A stretch of DNA of 32,764 nucleotides from Ardenticatenaceae bacterium (GCA_030065875.1 JASJCR010000056.1:1-32764); one strand, 5' to 3'. Positions 13,403 to 22,760 are shown, counted from the first letter of the stretch. The notes: generated by a model not told the origin, from the letters alone. Numbers and translations are program-made.

Positions 13403-16400
13403 TCAAGGAAATAGCTGGCCAAGGTTAGCTCCATGGACAACGATCTCGTCACCAAATTGGGACGCGGCCGGGTCTAACCGGGTTATTATCGGCGCGGAAG
13501 CGGTCGTCAGGAAATTAGTGGTATCAACCATGCCATTTGTATTTCCCGGTTGGGGGCCGGCATCCCAGGCCGTTTCGGAATCACCCCAATAATTCTCTTG
13601 GGCCGTTATAGATCTGTTGGTTAAGTTACTAATTACATAACCGCTAAATCCATAAAACACGTTGTGAGAAATAGTGGGCTGCAGCGTCCCGTAACTCTGT
13701 GTATCCTCAATGAGGATGCCGTCTACCCAAAAGCGCACCAAGTTGCGAAGGGTGTTGTACCGTATGACAGGGTTCAGGATTTGCACCCCATCGCTACCGT
13801 TCGGTTGGAGCTGTAGATAGATATTGCCACCGTAATTGTTCTCCAATAAATTGTTTTCAATCACGGGTTGAGCGTCAGTATCGGATCCGGAATTGTCGCC
13901 GCTACCCGCGGACTGAACATGAATTCCGTAGCCGCTGTTTTGGGTAATTGTGTTGTTGCTTATTGCCGGATAGTTATCCACATGGCCGGCCCACCAAGAG
14001 TTGGCCCGTAAAAAGATACCCACGCCGTTATCTTCAATCCGATTGTTTTGGATGAGGGACATGTTTTGGGAAGTGCCATAACCACTGCTAGTTTGAATTC
14101 GCACCCCATAATCCAGATTGGTGTGAATATAATTGTGGCGCAAAGCGGCATTAATTGTGATCGTACCTCCGGCCGGATAACCGGGATTGCCATACATGTA
14201 AACACCCATTTCATTATTGGTGATCGTGCAATTGCTAACCGTTGCGGCAATCGCGCCACCGCCTTCTTTGTTTGCACTAAGGCGGATGCCTTGCTTGGCA
14301 TATTGGACCATACAGTAGGATAAGGAGGAACCCGTGCTGTTTCGGCGAAAGACGATGGCCCCCCAATCGCCTGCAGATGGAGCTGGAACCTCAGCATCGC
14401 CACTTATTTCAGCCTCAGAGGTGAAGTAGATGGGCGATTCCTCGGTCCCTTCGGCAATAAGCCGACCAAAGACGTGAATTTCCGTTTTATCAGTCCAATA
14501 ACCGGCGGCCATCTGGTCGCTGTTTGCCAGGAAAACGGTCACCCCCGGCTCAATCGTCAGAGTGGCTCCCGCAGCCACGGTCACATCACCAACTAGCCAA
14601 ATGTTCTCACTCCAAATAGTGTCCGCATTAATAACGCCGCTAAAGGTATTACCGGCGCTTGTGCCCTGACCATCACCGTTAGGTGTGAAGGAGGAGCCAA
14701 CAAAAAATGGGGATCCATTGCTGACACCATCTGACGTTTCGACAATGACATCCCCGTCAATTACACCCGCCGGGACAACGGCCGTGATTTCCTTGATGTC
14801 CCACGCCGTCGTTGTGGCCTCAATCCCGTCAGAGAAAATAACGTCACTGCGCTCAACCGTCAGGTCTACATCGACTGTAAAGGCGGCCGCCGGCGAAATG
14901 GGGCTGGTAAACGTAATCGTGCCCGTGTAAAAACCCTCATCCAACCCGGTTTCAAGATAGGTTACTTGAATATCCTCGGGTGTGGTGCCGGAAGAGGCGC
15001 TGAGTTGGATCCACTGGATGTCGGTTGTGGCATTCCACGCCACAGGATTGGCCACACTCTGGTTATCAATCGACAAACTGGCGGTGATGATGCCGATATG
15101 AGGTGTCAAATCGATGGAGTTCGGGCTAACGACGAGCCGATCAGGGACCGGTGGTAACTCATAAATCGAATCCACCACGGTAACCTGTACCGAATCCGTC
15201 GCCAAACCACCATCGCCATCATCGGCCGTGAGGGTGATGGAGTGCGTGCCGATACTTAATCCTACAAAACTCAGATACCGACCGTGGCCCATATGGCCAT
15301 CAATCGAGGACGACCAGGTCAGGGAATTGCCATCAAGCATTCCGGAGTCTATATCGTAAGCCTCAGCTTTGAGGGACAACGTTTGAGAGATGGCTATCGT
15401 CACCGCTTGTGCCGGCTCAACAATCGTGGCGGTTGGATTTCGGTTGACAATGGTGAAGGGATTGTCAGATTCATCTGTATGGGTGTGAATCCCATCACTC
15501 ACCCAAACTCGAAATAATCCCTCAGTGGAGGCGGGAGCGTTGGCGGCAGCGAGGACCAGCTGCGTGTCGGCAATATCGGTGGCAACTACCTGCCAGCTGG
15601 CGCCGTTGTCGGCACTGTATTGAACCATGTAGGTCAGGGGATCGTTGTCCGGGTCCGAGGCGGACCAGGTTAACGTGATTGTATTCCCGCTCAATATCTC
15701 ACCGCCGTTGGGTGAAGTTAAAGTTACATTTGGCGTGCCGGCCCCGGCCGTAACGCTAGTCATCACGCCCGTAGGTCCTTCAATATCGACCTGGGTGGTG
15801 CCAGTGACATATGGGACCCATTCGGTGATGAGAAACATCTCGGCCCCCGTCTGGTCATGGGCTACATCAGGTGTAAACGGATACCTCGCTAGTTCGCCGC
15901 CCTGATCATCCCGCAGCACGATCGTATAATCGCCCGGTGTCTGAGGCTCAATATCTTCCGCATTGGGAATCACGTAAAGGGGTTGTAATTGAACAACCTC
16001 AAGGGTGACCGGATCGATTAGCCCCATCACGGACAGACGATCGGTGGCCATAGAATTTGATGCAAAAGGTGGAAATATATCGTGATAGAGCTTGATACCT
16101 TCATAGGTGTAGTCACTGATCCACGATTTTTCTCTGTCACAATACGACATATTATCTCGTGCTAAAGGCCAATATGTTTGTTGTGCTGCCACATCAAATC
16201 CAAAGATCGCCTCGGGCAGTGAAGAATAAATAGTTGGGCTAATGCGACCATTAGGATAAGGATAAGCACGGTCAATTGGTTCGGATTCACCACACCCGGC
16301 CGGGGGATGGGTGCGGGCAAACATATGGCCAAATTCATGGACATGTAACTTGGCAAAGTGCTTGATCTTGGTCTCACCGGATCCCACACCACCAAAACTG

Positions 16401-18871
16401 CCGAAGGGGATAAACCAGGCACAGGCACCATCGAATAGATTTTCAGAATTATCATCGGCGATGGCGTAATAACGGGTGCCGATTGGCTTTACACCGTATT
16501 TGTAGTCCATATTCTTGACATACATCAAGGCCAGGTTGACGGTGAAACAATTATTCTCGTCGGGTATGAGAAAGATGTTGTCGGCCGTGCGGTAGGGGTG
16601 CACGACGATATCGTTAAAGGGATACATCCGATACATCAAATCCACCGTATCCGTTAATTCGACGGTCCGGGTTGTGGGCACCTGCCGCTGAATGCTGATA
16701 CCGTCCCAATAGCGGTAACCCATGTGGTAGAAAACAATGTCCATGGGGTCGATAGTCTCAAACGAGACCGTGACCGGGCCATAAAAATTGTTGTTGTAGT
16801 CAACTTCAACCGGATTGTGTCCACCGGCGGCCGGATTGACTTCTACCACCAAGGATATCGTGCCAAAGGTCAAATGGGTGGGCAGCTCAAACAGAAATCC
16901 ATCATCAATTACCGCACGTAAGGGATATTCCTGCACGCCAACATGCCCATTATCCGCATTAATCGGATCGAGAAAAACAACATTGCCTCCCTTTTCAACT
17001 CGCAAGCGGGCGGTGGTGCGATAATTCCCCGGCTCATTGGAGCGGGCATACACGCGAACATAGGTCGGTTTCCCTTCTATCAACGTTACGCTATTATTTA
17101 AATCCTGGATGGCCTGAGTCACTTCTAATCCGAAGGCCTCCAGGTCAAGCGTTGCAGGGGGCGTCATCACAAAATCTTGATTGATCACGTTGGTGTTGGT
17201 GATCGACACAAAGTGCTCCACAGGATTAAAGACCACGTTGCTGGGTTCAGGGGTCACGATATAAAAACTTGGGGCCAGGAGGGTTAAGGTGTAATGCCCC
17301 GTAGCGTCGGTTAGAGCGCGGTGTCCTCTGTTGGTGGCGATCGCGATATCGGGGACCGGATTATCGCTGGTGTCCTTCACCTGTCCAGAAATTGAATAAT
17401 ATGTCAGGGTCTGGCACACGGCATTCACCGTAGCGGATGTAGCCAGCGGTGAAGCAAAGGTGTCAATGAAGCCCAAGGTTGCATTTTGCACCGCGGCGGC
17501 CGTGTCCTGGGTCGTGACCGCTTCCGTATTCACAGCTACCGTTCCACTGCCTAATGCTGAACAGCCGCCGATATTACCGTTAGCATCCAATTTCATCGCC
17601 CAGGCATTTGTATCAGAGAAACCGGCCACAATAAAGTCGCCGTCGCTGGTGACCTGGACCGATGCGGCTCGATCAATCGGATCCACATCGTACGATTTTT
17701 GCCAAACGATAGCGCCGGTGGCGTCCAGCTTCGCGATCCAAGCGTCGTCGACCGAACCGGTATCATCAGAATTGCCAATGGTCCCGGCAACGATGAAATC
17801 GCCGGTCGGGGTTTCCTGAATCTCGGCAATTGAGTCCCCATTGCCCCAATCGTAATTTTTTTGCCAGGCCATTGTGCCGTCGCTGTTTAATTTGATGACC
17901 AACCCATCATAATCGGCGCTGGTGCTGAAACTGCCTACATCGACACTTCCGGCAGCGATAAAACCCCCATCACTTGTCTCCTGAATGGAATTAATAATTG
18001 AAAGATAACCAATTTCATATAACTTCTGCCAGGTGACGGTGCCATTACTCGTCACTTTCAAAGCCCAAGCTTGATTTCTAAAGTCTGGTAAGGAAGTAAA
18101 ACCACCAACGATAAAATCACCATTGCTCGTTTCGCGAATGATTGTAAAACGATCGTCAAAACTGTGGTCAAACTCTTTTTGCCAGGCGATCGACCCATTG
18201 GTATTGAGTTTCACCATCCAGGCATTGTATATATTCGGGTTGGGAGGTGGACCGTCAGGCCACTCCATATGGCCGATCAGAATAAAACCACCATCACTCG
18301 TTTCCTCGATATCATTTACAAAGTCAGCCTCGGCATTACCAAATGCTTTCTGCCAGGCAACCGTCCCGTTGCTGTTGAGTTTTAATACCCAGGCATTATT
18401 TGCACCAAAAGAGGCGGTGGTACCAGTCACGATGAAGCCTCCGTCGGCCGTTTGTTGAACGGCGGAAGCTTCATCATCGTTACCGCCGCCGTAAGTATTC
18501 TGCCAGACAACGGTTCCATCAGCTTGGAGTTTAAGAATCAACACATCCCGGCCTGTTCCCAAAACAGATGTATCGCCAGCGACGATAAAGCCACCATCAG
18601 CCGTTTCTTGAATGACCCTGAACTCATCATTGCCATTTGTGGAATAAGTTTTCAACCAATGCCCCCCACTCCGATTAACAGCAGTCATTGCCAAGCCCTC
18701 TGACGAAGGGCTTGCACCTGCCGTTTGATGGTGGGTATTGAGGTGAATCGCGGCATCATGGTCAGCTAAGGCTACCGTGTTGACAAAGCCAACCACGCTA
18801 ATGACCCATAAGCAGAGCAGTAATACCTGTAAGATTCGAGCCAAAATTGAGTGTTTATAACCATTTTTCAT
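13403..18871 (-). CDS. Giant secreted mosaic protein with propeller repeats, metzincin-like protease and beta-helix
   Basis: Predicted exported protein of 1822 residues. A signal peptide (hydrophobic core LQVLLLCLWVISVVGFV) ends near ALA-D at about residue 37. Residues about 70-440 hold seven repeats with the core TxDGGFIVAG...KLxxNGTVxWQK, likely one seven-bladed propeller. About 490-575 is carboxypeptidase-regulatory-like. A metzincin-type zinc site HEFGHMFARTH is at 845-855 with a putative Met-turn NMSY at Met908. Ig-like and BACON-like modules follow to about 1340. Residues about 1340-1395 match the second half of an IPT/TIG domain, about 1417-1770 form a right-handed beta-helix (WSENIWLVGDVTVAAGATLT at its start), and 1793-1822 match the first half of an IPT domain before the stop. 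AAGGAG precedes the ATG. Likely an extracellular protease or adhesin; no anchor is seen. Confidence 0.88.
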   Translation of the reverse strand: MKNGYKHSILARILQVLLLCLWVISVVGFVNTVALADHDAAIHLNTHHQTAGASPSSEGLAMTAVNRSGGHWLKTYSTNGNDEFRVIQETADGGFIVAGDTSVLGTGRDVLILKLQADGTVVWQNTYGGGNDDEASAVQQTADGGFIVTGTTASFGANNAWVLKLNSNGTVAWQKAFGNAEADFVNDIEETSDGGFILIGHMEWPDGPPPNPNIYNAWMVKLNTNGSIAWQKEFDHSFDDRFTIIRETSNGDFIVGGFTSLPDFRNQAWALKVTSNGTVTWQKLYEIGYLSIINSIQETSDGGFIAAGSVDVGSFSTSADYDGLVIKLNSDGTMAWQKNYDWGNGDSIAEIQETPTGDFIVAGTIGNSDDTGSVDDAWIAKLDATGAIVWQKSYDVDPIDRAASVQVTSDGDFIVAGFSDTNAWAMKLDANGNIGGCSALGSGTVAVNTEAVTTQDTAAAVQNATLGFIDTFASPLATSATVNAVCQTLTYYSISGQVKDTSDNPVPDIAIATNRGHRALTDATGHYTLTLLAPSFYIVTPEPSNVVFNPVEHFVSITNTNVINQDFVMTPPATLDLEAFGLEVTQAIQDLNNSVTLIEGKPTYVRVYARSNEPGNYRTTARLRVEKGGNVVFLDPINADNGHVGVQEYPLRAVIDDGFLFELPTHLTFGTISLVVEVNPAAGGHNPVEVDYNNNFYGPVTVSFETIDPMDIVFYHMGYRYWDGISIQRQVPTTRTVELTDTVDLMYRMYPFNDIVVHPYRTADNIFLIPDENNCFTVNLALMYVKNMDYKYGVKPIGTRYYAIADDNSENLFDGACAWFIPFGSFGGVGSGETKIKHFAKLHVHEFGHMFARTHPPAGCGESEPIDRAYPYPNGRISPTIYSSLPEAIFGFDVAAQQTYWPLARDNMSYCDREKSWISDYTYEGIKLYHDIFPPFASNSMATDRLSVMGLIDPVTLEVVQLQPLYVIPNAEDIEPQTPGDYTIVLRDDQGGELARYPFTPDVAHDQTGAEMFLITEWVPYVTGTTQVDIEGPTGVMTSVTAGAGTPNVTLTSPNGGEILSGNTITLTWSASDPDNDPLTYMVQYSADNGASWQVVATDIADTQLVLAAANAPASTEGLFRVWVSDGIHTHTDESDNPFTIVNRNPTATIVEPAQAVTIAISQTLSLKAEAYDIDSGMLDGNSLTWSSSIDGHMGHGRYLSFVGLSIGTHSITLTADDGDGGLATDSVQVTVVDSIYELPPVPDRLVVSPNSIDLTPHIGIITASLSIDNQSVANPVAWNATTDIQWIQLSASSGTTPEDIQVTYLETGLDEGFYTGTITFTSPISPAAAFTVDVDLTVERSDVIFSDGIEATTTAWDIKEITAVVPAGVIDGDVIVETSDGVSNGSPFFVGSSFTPNGDGQGTSAGNTFSGVINADTIWSENIWLVGDVTVAAGATLTIEPGVTVFLANSDQMAAGYWTDKTEIHVFGRLIAEGTEESPIYFTSEAEISGDAEVPAPSAGDWGAIVFRRNSTGSSLSYCMVQYAKQGIRLSANKEGGGAIAATVSNCTITNNEMGVYMYGNPGYPAGGTITINAALRHNYIHTNLDYGVRIQTSSGYGTSQNMSLIQNNRIEDNGVGIFLRANSWWAGHVDNYPAISNNTITQNSGYGIHVQSAGSGDNSGSDTDAQPVIENNLLENNYGGNIYLQLQPNGSDGVQILNPVIRYNTLRNLVRFWVDGILIEDTQSYGTLQPTISHNVFYGFSGYVISNLTNRSITAQENYWGDSETAWDAGPQPGNTNGMVDTTNFLTTASAPIITRLDPAASQFGDEIVVHGANLGQLFP

Positions 18872-19134
18872 GATCCTACTCCTTGCTATTCCTTGCTTGA
18901 AGACAACCCGGTGATACTTTGCGGAAAATCAGATATATTTGGTTAATAATCATCAATCATCGATTACTATTTTTTACATGATTTGTACTGAGAATTTTCA
19001 CAGTAGGGGTGAGGAATTGGTAGGAGAAAATCCGGAGAATTAATTTAACCTGTAGAAGTTTCTTGTCGTGTGAATCAGCAATCAAAAAAATAATATGACG
19101 ACTAGATTTTTGTGAATGGAAGCGGGACAGGCAT

Positions 19135-19644
19135 ATGAATAAGCGAATAAAAATCGTGCAGGGGGACATCACAACGCTGAAGTTAGACGCCATCGTCAAT
19201 GCAGCCAAGAACTCCCTGCTGGGCGGCGGGGGGGTTGACGGGGCGATCCATCGTGCGGCCGGGCCTGAACTGCTGGAAGAATGCCGTCAGCTGGGTGGCT
19301 GTGAAACCGGCCAGGCCAAAATGACGCTGGGGTACCGCCTGCCGGCCCGCTATGTGATCCACACCGTGGGGCCGATCTGGCGGGGCGGCGGTCATAACGA
19401 AGCGGTGCTGCTGGCATCCTGCTATCGGGAGTCACTCCGGCTGGCGGTCGAAAAACAGGTCAAAACGATCGGCTTTCCGGCCATCAGCACCGGGATCTAT
19501 GGCTATCCAATGGAACAGGCGGTCAAGGTTGCAACTACCACAGTGCAGGAGTTTCTGGCCGCCGACGATTTTCTGGAAGAGGTCGTTTTTGTCTGTTTTG
19601 ATCAAAAAACGGCCGCGGCCTATACACATGAGTTAAATGTCTAA
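19135..19644 (+). CDS. Macrodomain protein (ADP-ribose/O-acetyl-ADP-ribose hydrolase-like)
   Basis: Predicted cytoplasmic macrodomain of 169 residues, the usual length for MacroD/YmdB-type stand-alone enzymes. Visible signatures are GDIT near residue 10, DAIVNAAKNSLLGGGGVDGA (ADP-ribose binding and catalytic loop), IHTVGP, and the second ligand loop FPAISTGIYGYP. Members remove ADP-ribose from proteins or nucleic acids or hydrolyse O-acetyl-ADP-ribose; which reaction applies here is not visible. The stop overlaps the start of the kinase gene by 8 bp, so the two are co-translated. The ribosome binding site upstream is weak. It is divergent from the secreted protein gene. Confidence 0.93.
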   Translation: MNKRIKIVQGDITTLKLDAIVNAAKNSLLGGGGVDGAIHRAAGPELLEECRQLGGCETGQAKMTLGYRLPARYVIHTVGPIWRGGGHNEAVLLASCYRESLRLAVEKQVKTIGFPAISTGIYGYPMEQAVKVATTTVQEFLAADDFLEEVVFVCFDQKTAAAYTHELNV

Positions 19645-20164
19645 AAACGCTCTCTATTTTTTAACCGGTTCTTGTGGCTCGGGTAAAACTACCCTGCTCA
19701 AAGGGGTCGTGGCCTCTTATTTCCCCCATTTAACCCACTATCATTTTGACGATTTGGGCGTTCCTTCGCTGCAGGAAATGAACGAAAGATTTGGCGGCCC
19801 GGAAGCCTGGCAGGCGCACAATGCCCAACAGTGGATGCGGCGGGTGGCCACATCAGAGGCCAAACTGACCGTGTTGGATGGACAAATCAGGCCCACGGTG
19901 CTTCGCCAGGCGGCCGCAGAAGTAGATGTAGCGGCCGTGCATATCACCCTGATCGACTGCAATCACGACGAACGGCGGCGGCGCCTGCTCGAAGATCGGT
20001 CGCAGCCGGAACTGGATCAGCTAGACACGTACGCCTGGGCGGCCTATCTCAAAGGGCAGGCGGATGCCCTCAATTTGGAAGTTATCGACACGACAAATGT
20101 GCCGCTGGAAAAAAGCATTCGAGAGCTGGCCGCCAGCATCGAACTTTTTGCCTCCCAAATTTAA
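19637..20164 (+). CDS. Small P-loop kinase/ATPase, unknown substrate
   Basis: Predicted cytoplasmic P-loop protein of 175 residues. The Walker A motif is TGSCGSGKTTLLK near the N-terminus (residues about 10-22). HYHFDDLGVP is a candidate substrate-side Asp pair, as in shikimate/gluconate-type small kinases, and LTVLDGQIRP is a probable Walker B. A basic stretch DERRRRLLEDR looks like the Arg-rich lid of these kinases. I do not recognise the exact family or substrate. It overlaps the macrodomain gene by 8 bp, which suggests a linked function in ADP-ribose or nucleotide chemistry, but this is inference. Confidence 0.8.
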   Translation: MSKNALYFLTGSCGSGKTTLLKGVVASYFPHLTHYHFDDLGVPSLQEMNERFGGPEAWQAHNAQQWMRRVATSEAKLTVLDGQIRPTVLRQAAAEVDVAAVHITLIDCNHDERRRRLLEDRSQPELDQLDTYAWAAYLKGQADALNLEVIDTTNVPLEKSIRELAASIELFASQI

Positions 20165-20210
20165 TGCATTGTCCCAAAAGTTTTGTCAAGCAACATTAAA
20201 TTGATTGTCC

Positions 20211-20264
20211 GGCCTTCGACAGGCTCAGGCCTCGATCGCAGCGGTGGCTGAGCTTGTTGAAGCC
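20211..20264. repeat. REP-type palindrome (TTCGACAGGCTCAG family)
   Basis: GGCCTTCGACAGGCTCAG pairs with CTGAGCTTGTTGAAGCC over 17 positions with two G-T pairs. This hairpin family is widespread in bacterial intergenic regions. It lies in the gap after the kinase gene. Confidence 0.65.
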
Positions 20265-20317
20265 ATTCACTCATCGGTTAAGATTAATTGCGGGGATCCA
20301 CCAGTGACAAGCCAATG

Positions 20318-20339
20318 GATTCCCGCTTTCGCGGGAATC
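20318..20339. repeat. REP-type hairpin (GATTCCCGC/GCGGGAATC)
   Basis: A perfect 9-bp stem with loop TTTC. It is a second, different dispersed palindrome in the same 225-bp gap, and may also act as a transcription stop for the macrodomain-kinase operon. Confidence 0.6.
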
Positions 20340-20354
20340 ACAACGCGATAGTGG

Positions 20355-20383
20355 TTAATTTTTTCTATCTCTCGTGCTAAAAT
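20355..20383 (+). promoter_or_regulatory. Promoter placed for leaderless transcription of the dehydratase gene
   Basis: TTAATT at 20355-20360, 17-bp spacer, TAAAAT at 20378-20383. The -10 ends 6 bp before the ATG at 20390, so transcription would start at or next to the A of the start codon. No Shine-Dalgarno is present. Confidence 0.55.
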
Positions 20384-20389
20384 CCGGCC

Positions 20390-21334
20390 ATGCTGCCCAC
20401 CCTAACCGACATTCACGCTGCGGCCGTCCGCATCGCCCCCTACGCCCATCGCACCCCGGTGGTCACCAACCACAGCCTCAACAAACGGCTGGGGGCAACT
20501 CTCTTTCTCAAATGCGAAAATTTGCAAAAAGTGGGGGCGTTTAAGTTTCGCGGGGCGGCCAACGCCGTCTTTTCTCTTTCAGAAGATGAAGCCCAAAGAG
20601 GGGTGATCGCCCACTCCTCTGGCAACCACGCGCAGGCGCTGGCCCTGGCCGCCCGTTTGCGCGGCATCCCGGCTCATATCGTGATGCCCAGCAACGCCCC
20701 GGCCGTCAAAAAAGCGGCCGTGGCCGGATACGGGGCCAAGATCACCTTTTGTGAACCCACTCTTGAAGCACGGGAAGCCACCCAGGCGGAAATCGTGGTC
20801 CAAACCGGGGCGACGATTATTCATCCCTACAACGACCTGCGGGTGATTGCCGGGCAGGGCACGGCCGCGGTGGAGCTGCTGGCCGAGGTACCCGATCTCG
20901 ACGTGATTATGACCCCGGTGGGCGGGGGTGGGCTGCTCAGCGGGACGGCCGTGGCCGCCAACGCGCTCAAGCCGGATATACGGGTGATTGCCGGGGAACC
21001 GACCGGGGCGGATGACGCGTATCGTTCGCTCCAGGCCGGCCGCATCATCCCTTCGGTGCGGCCGCAGACAATCGCCGACGGGCTGCTGACCTCGCTGGGT
21101 ACGCTGACCTTCCCCATTATTCAGGCCCATGTCGAGCAGATCGTCACCGTCAGCGAGGAAGAGATTATCAACACGATGCGCTTTTTATGGGAGCGGACCA
21201 AGCTGATCGTTGAGCCATCGGCCGCGGTGCCGGTGGCCGCACTGTGGCATAAAAAAGTCGATCTGCGCGGTTTAAACGTGGGGGTCATTTTGTCCGGCGG
21301 GAACGTCGATCTGGAAAAATTACCCTGGCTTTAA
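20390..21334 (+). CDS. PLP-dependent threonine/serine dehydratase-like enzyme
   Basis: Fold-type II PLP enzyme of 314 residues, the length of biodegradative threonine dehydratase, serine racemase or hydroxyaspartate ammonia-lyase without the ACT regulatory domain of biosynthetic IlvA. The PLP lysine is Lys52 in GAFKFRGAANA; SSGNHAQALA contacts substrate; the phosphate loop is VGGGGLLSG; the end carries ILSGGN. It would deaminate L-threonine or L-serine to a 2-oxoacid or racemise serine; these cannot be separated by eye. The start is fixed because the family N-terminus (DIHAAAVRIAPYAHRTP) begins right after it. Confidence 0.93.
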   Translation: MLPTLTDIHAAAVRIAPYAHRTPVVTNHSLNKRLGATLFLKCENLQKVGAFKFRGAANAVFSLSEDEAQRGVIAHSSGNHAQALALAARLRGIPAHIVMPSNAPAVKKAAVAGYGAKITFCEPTLEAREATQAEIVVQTGATIIHPYNDLRVIAGQGTAAVELLAEVPDLDVIMTPVGGGGLLSGTAVAANALKPDIRVIAGEPTGADDAYRSLQAGRIIPSVRPQTIADGLLTSLGTLTFPIIQAHVEQIVTVSEEEIINTMRFLWERTKLIVEPSAAVPVAALWHKKVDLRGLNVGVILSGGNVDLEKLPWL

Positions 21335-21531
21335 CAGTGATTCCGCAATTTTTTCATCACCTCTGCCGAGATCTGGTCACCTTATCGCTCTCCGTGCTGA
21401 AACACACTTACAAAGCGGCCAATGATAATGGCGATATGGAGGGTGCGCTTCCATGGCAGAAACCGACTGGAAGGGAAAATCGGCCGAAACTGATCCCGCT
21501 GATAGATTCAGATCAGGATACAGCCGCACCT

Positions 21532-22455
21532 TTATGGCATATATGACGAAGGCAGGGCAGACGCAACAGCTTCCCCCGTGGCGGACGGCAAAAACCCAAA
21601 GTGGCGTTTGTATTCCCGACTAAACTGCGCCAAATTGTTGTAGCCCACCATATATGCGGTTTCGCTGACGCCTTTACCGTCCATCAGGTAGCCCTGAGCG
21701 CGATTGAGCTTGATCGATTTGGCATATTGTAGCGGTGTGGAATGCATCACCTGCTTAAATTTCTTGTGGAACCCGGAACTGCTCATGTTGACCAAACCGG
21801 CGAGTTCATCGATTGACACCGGCTTATCCAGGTTGTACTGCAAATGCGCCACGGCCTTTGCAATTTGCTGAATTTGACCACGCTGTTGTAACAGGTAGTT
21901 GAGGCGGCCTTCTTGTTCTTCACTCAAAATACGAAAATAAATCTCGTCAATAATCGACTCACCCAAAATCACCGCCTCGATGGGGTTATCTAACGAGCGC
22001 ATAAGTCGAATGGCGGCGTCAAGCAGATTCTCTTTAATCGGTGCCGAAAAAATAGCCGAAGGCTCGCTCTTATTGGGTTTGTCAGGAATCGCTGCCGGCT
22101 GATTCATGGTGACAATCATCTTGGAGATTCGATTGAGATCCATCATGATGCCAATGCCAAGTAGTGGCTTCTCCGGACTGGCTTCCACCACTTCGCACAC
22201 AGCAGCCATCGCCAAAAAGGAAGCAACCATGTACCCACGACCATAACTGTATCGATTCCCTTCCAAGTAGATATGTTTCTTTCCCTGCGCACCAATCACA
22301 ATGCCTGGGGGGTATACCTGCGGTTTACGCTCGTTTGTTTTGGTTATGCGAAATGTGTGCAGGTTACGAATGGACGTTGAACCAACTCCATCATGGGGTA
22401 TATGTCGTTGCAGCAGCTCAAGAAATTCCGCATGTTTATCTGTTTCGTAGTCCAT
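21532..22455 (-). CDS. AraC-family regulator with AraC_N domain, divergent from SDR gene
   Basis: Predicted transcriptional regulator of 307 residues. The N-terminal part (PGIVIGAQGKKHIYLEGNRYS, then YMVASFLAMAAVCEV, P.LGIGIMMDL) is the AraC_N domain of regulators that often sit beside oxidoreductase genes. The C-terminal part has both helix-turn-helix units (DELAGLVNMSSSGFHKKFKQ and SETAYMVGYNNLAQFSREYKR). GGAG lies 6 bp before the ATG at 22455. It is divergent from the short-chain dehydrogenase gene, the usual arrangement for regulator and target. Confidence 0.93.
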   Translation of the reverse strand: MDYETDKHAEFLELLQRHIPHDGVGSTSIRNLHTFRITKTNERKPQVYPPGIVIGAQGKKHIYLEGNRYSYGRGYMVASFLAMAAVCEVVEASPEKPLLGIGIMMDLNRISKMIVTMNQPAAIPDKPNKSEPSAIFSAPIKENLLDAAIRLMRSLDNPIEAVILGESIIDEIYFRILSEEQEGRLNYLLQQRGQIQQIAKAVAHLQYNLDKPVSIDELAGLVNMSSSGFHKKFKQVMHSTPLQYAKSIKLNRAQGYLMDGKGVSETAYMVGYNNLAQFSREYKRHFGFLPSATGEAVASALPSSYMP

Positions 22456-22760
22456 GGTTGCTCCAAATCATTTTGCTCAGTCTATAACAGAAGCAGTGTG
22501 ACGATCAAATATTTCTGCAATGGCGTATAGTTTTGTGTTAATTTTTGGCTGAATTATGCGTTCAAACGCGCAGAAAAAAACAATACAATTAGTGCAACGA
22601 GTTAAATAACGGTTTGTCCTGAGGATAACAATCAATAAGTGATTGCACCTATCCAGTTACCGATCAACTTTGACAGGAATAAACGCAACAGGCAAACAAA
22701 TGAATGCGCGATTGAAGGATGATGAGAGTTAAATGGATAGGCGCGATTCTGGAGCATAAA
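22456..22760. promoter_or_regulatory. Divergent AraC/SDR intergenic region with candidate SDR promoter
   Basis: This 305-bp AT-rich space holds no gene. On the plus strand TTCAAA (22561-22566), a 17-bp spacer and TACAAT (22584-22589) form a fair promoter toward the SDR gene. A perfect TTGACA at 22670-22675 lacks a good -10. No clear operator palindrome was found. Control by the flanking AraC protein is inferred from arrangement only. Confidence 0.4.

Noticed and set aside
20579..21130. 183-residue antisense frame inside the dehydratase gene
   Set aside because: It is the mirror of a well-conserved enzyme in GC-rich codons; composition artefact.
21337..21546. 69-residue reading frame after the dehydratase gene
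   Set aside because: GTG start without ribosome site, no recognisable domain, and its end overlaps the 3' end of the AraC gene; probably chance.
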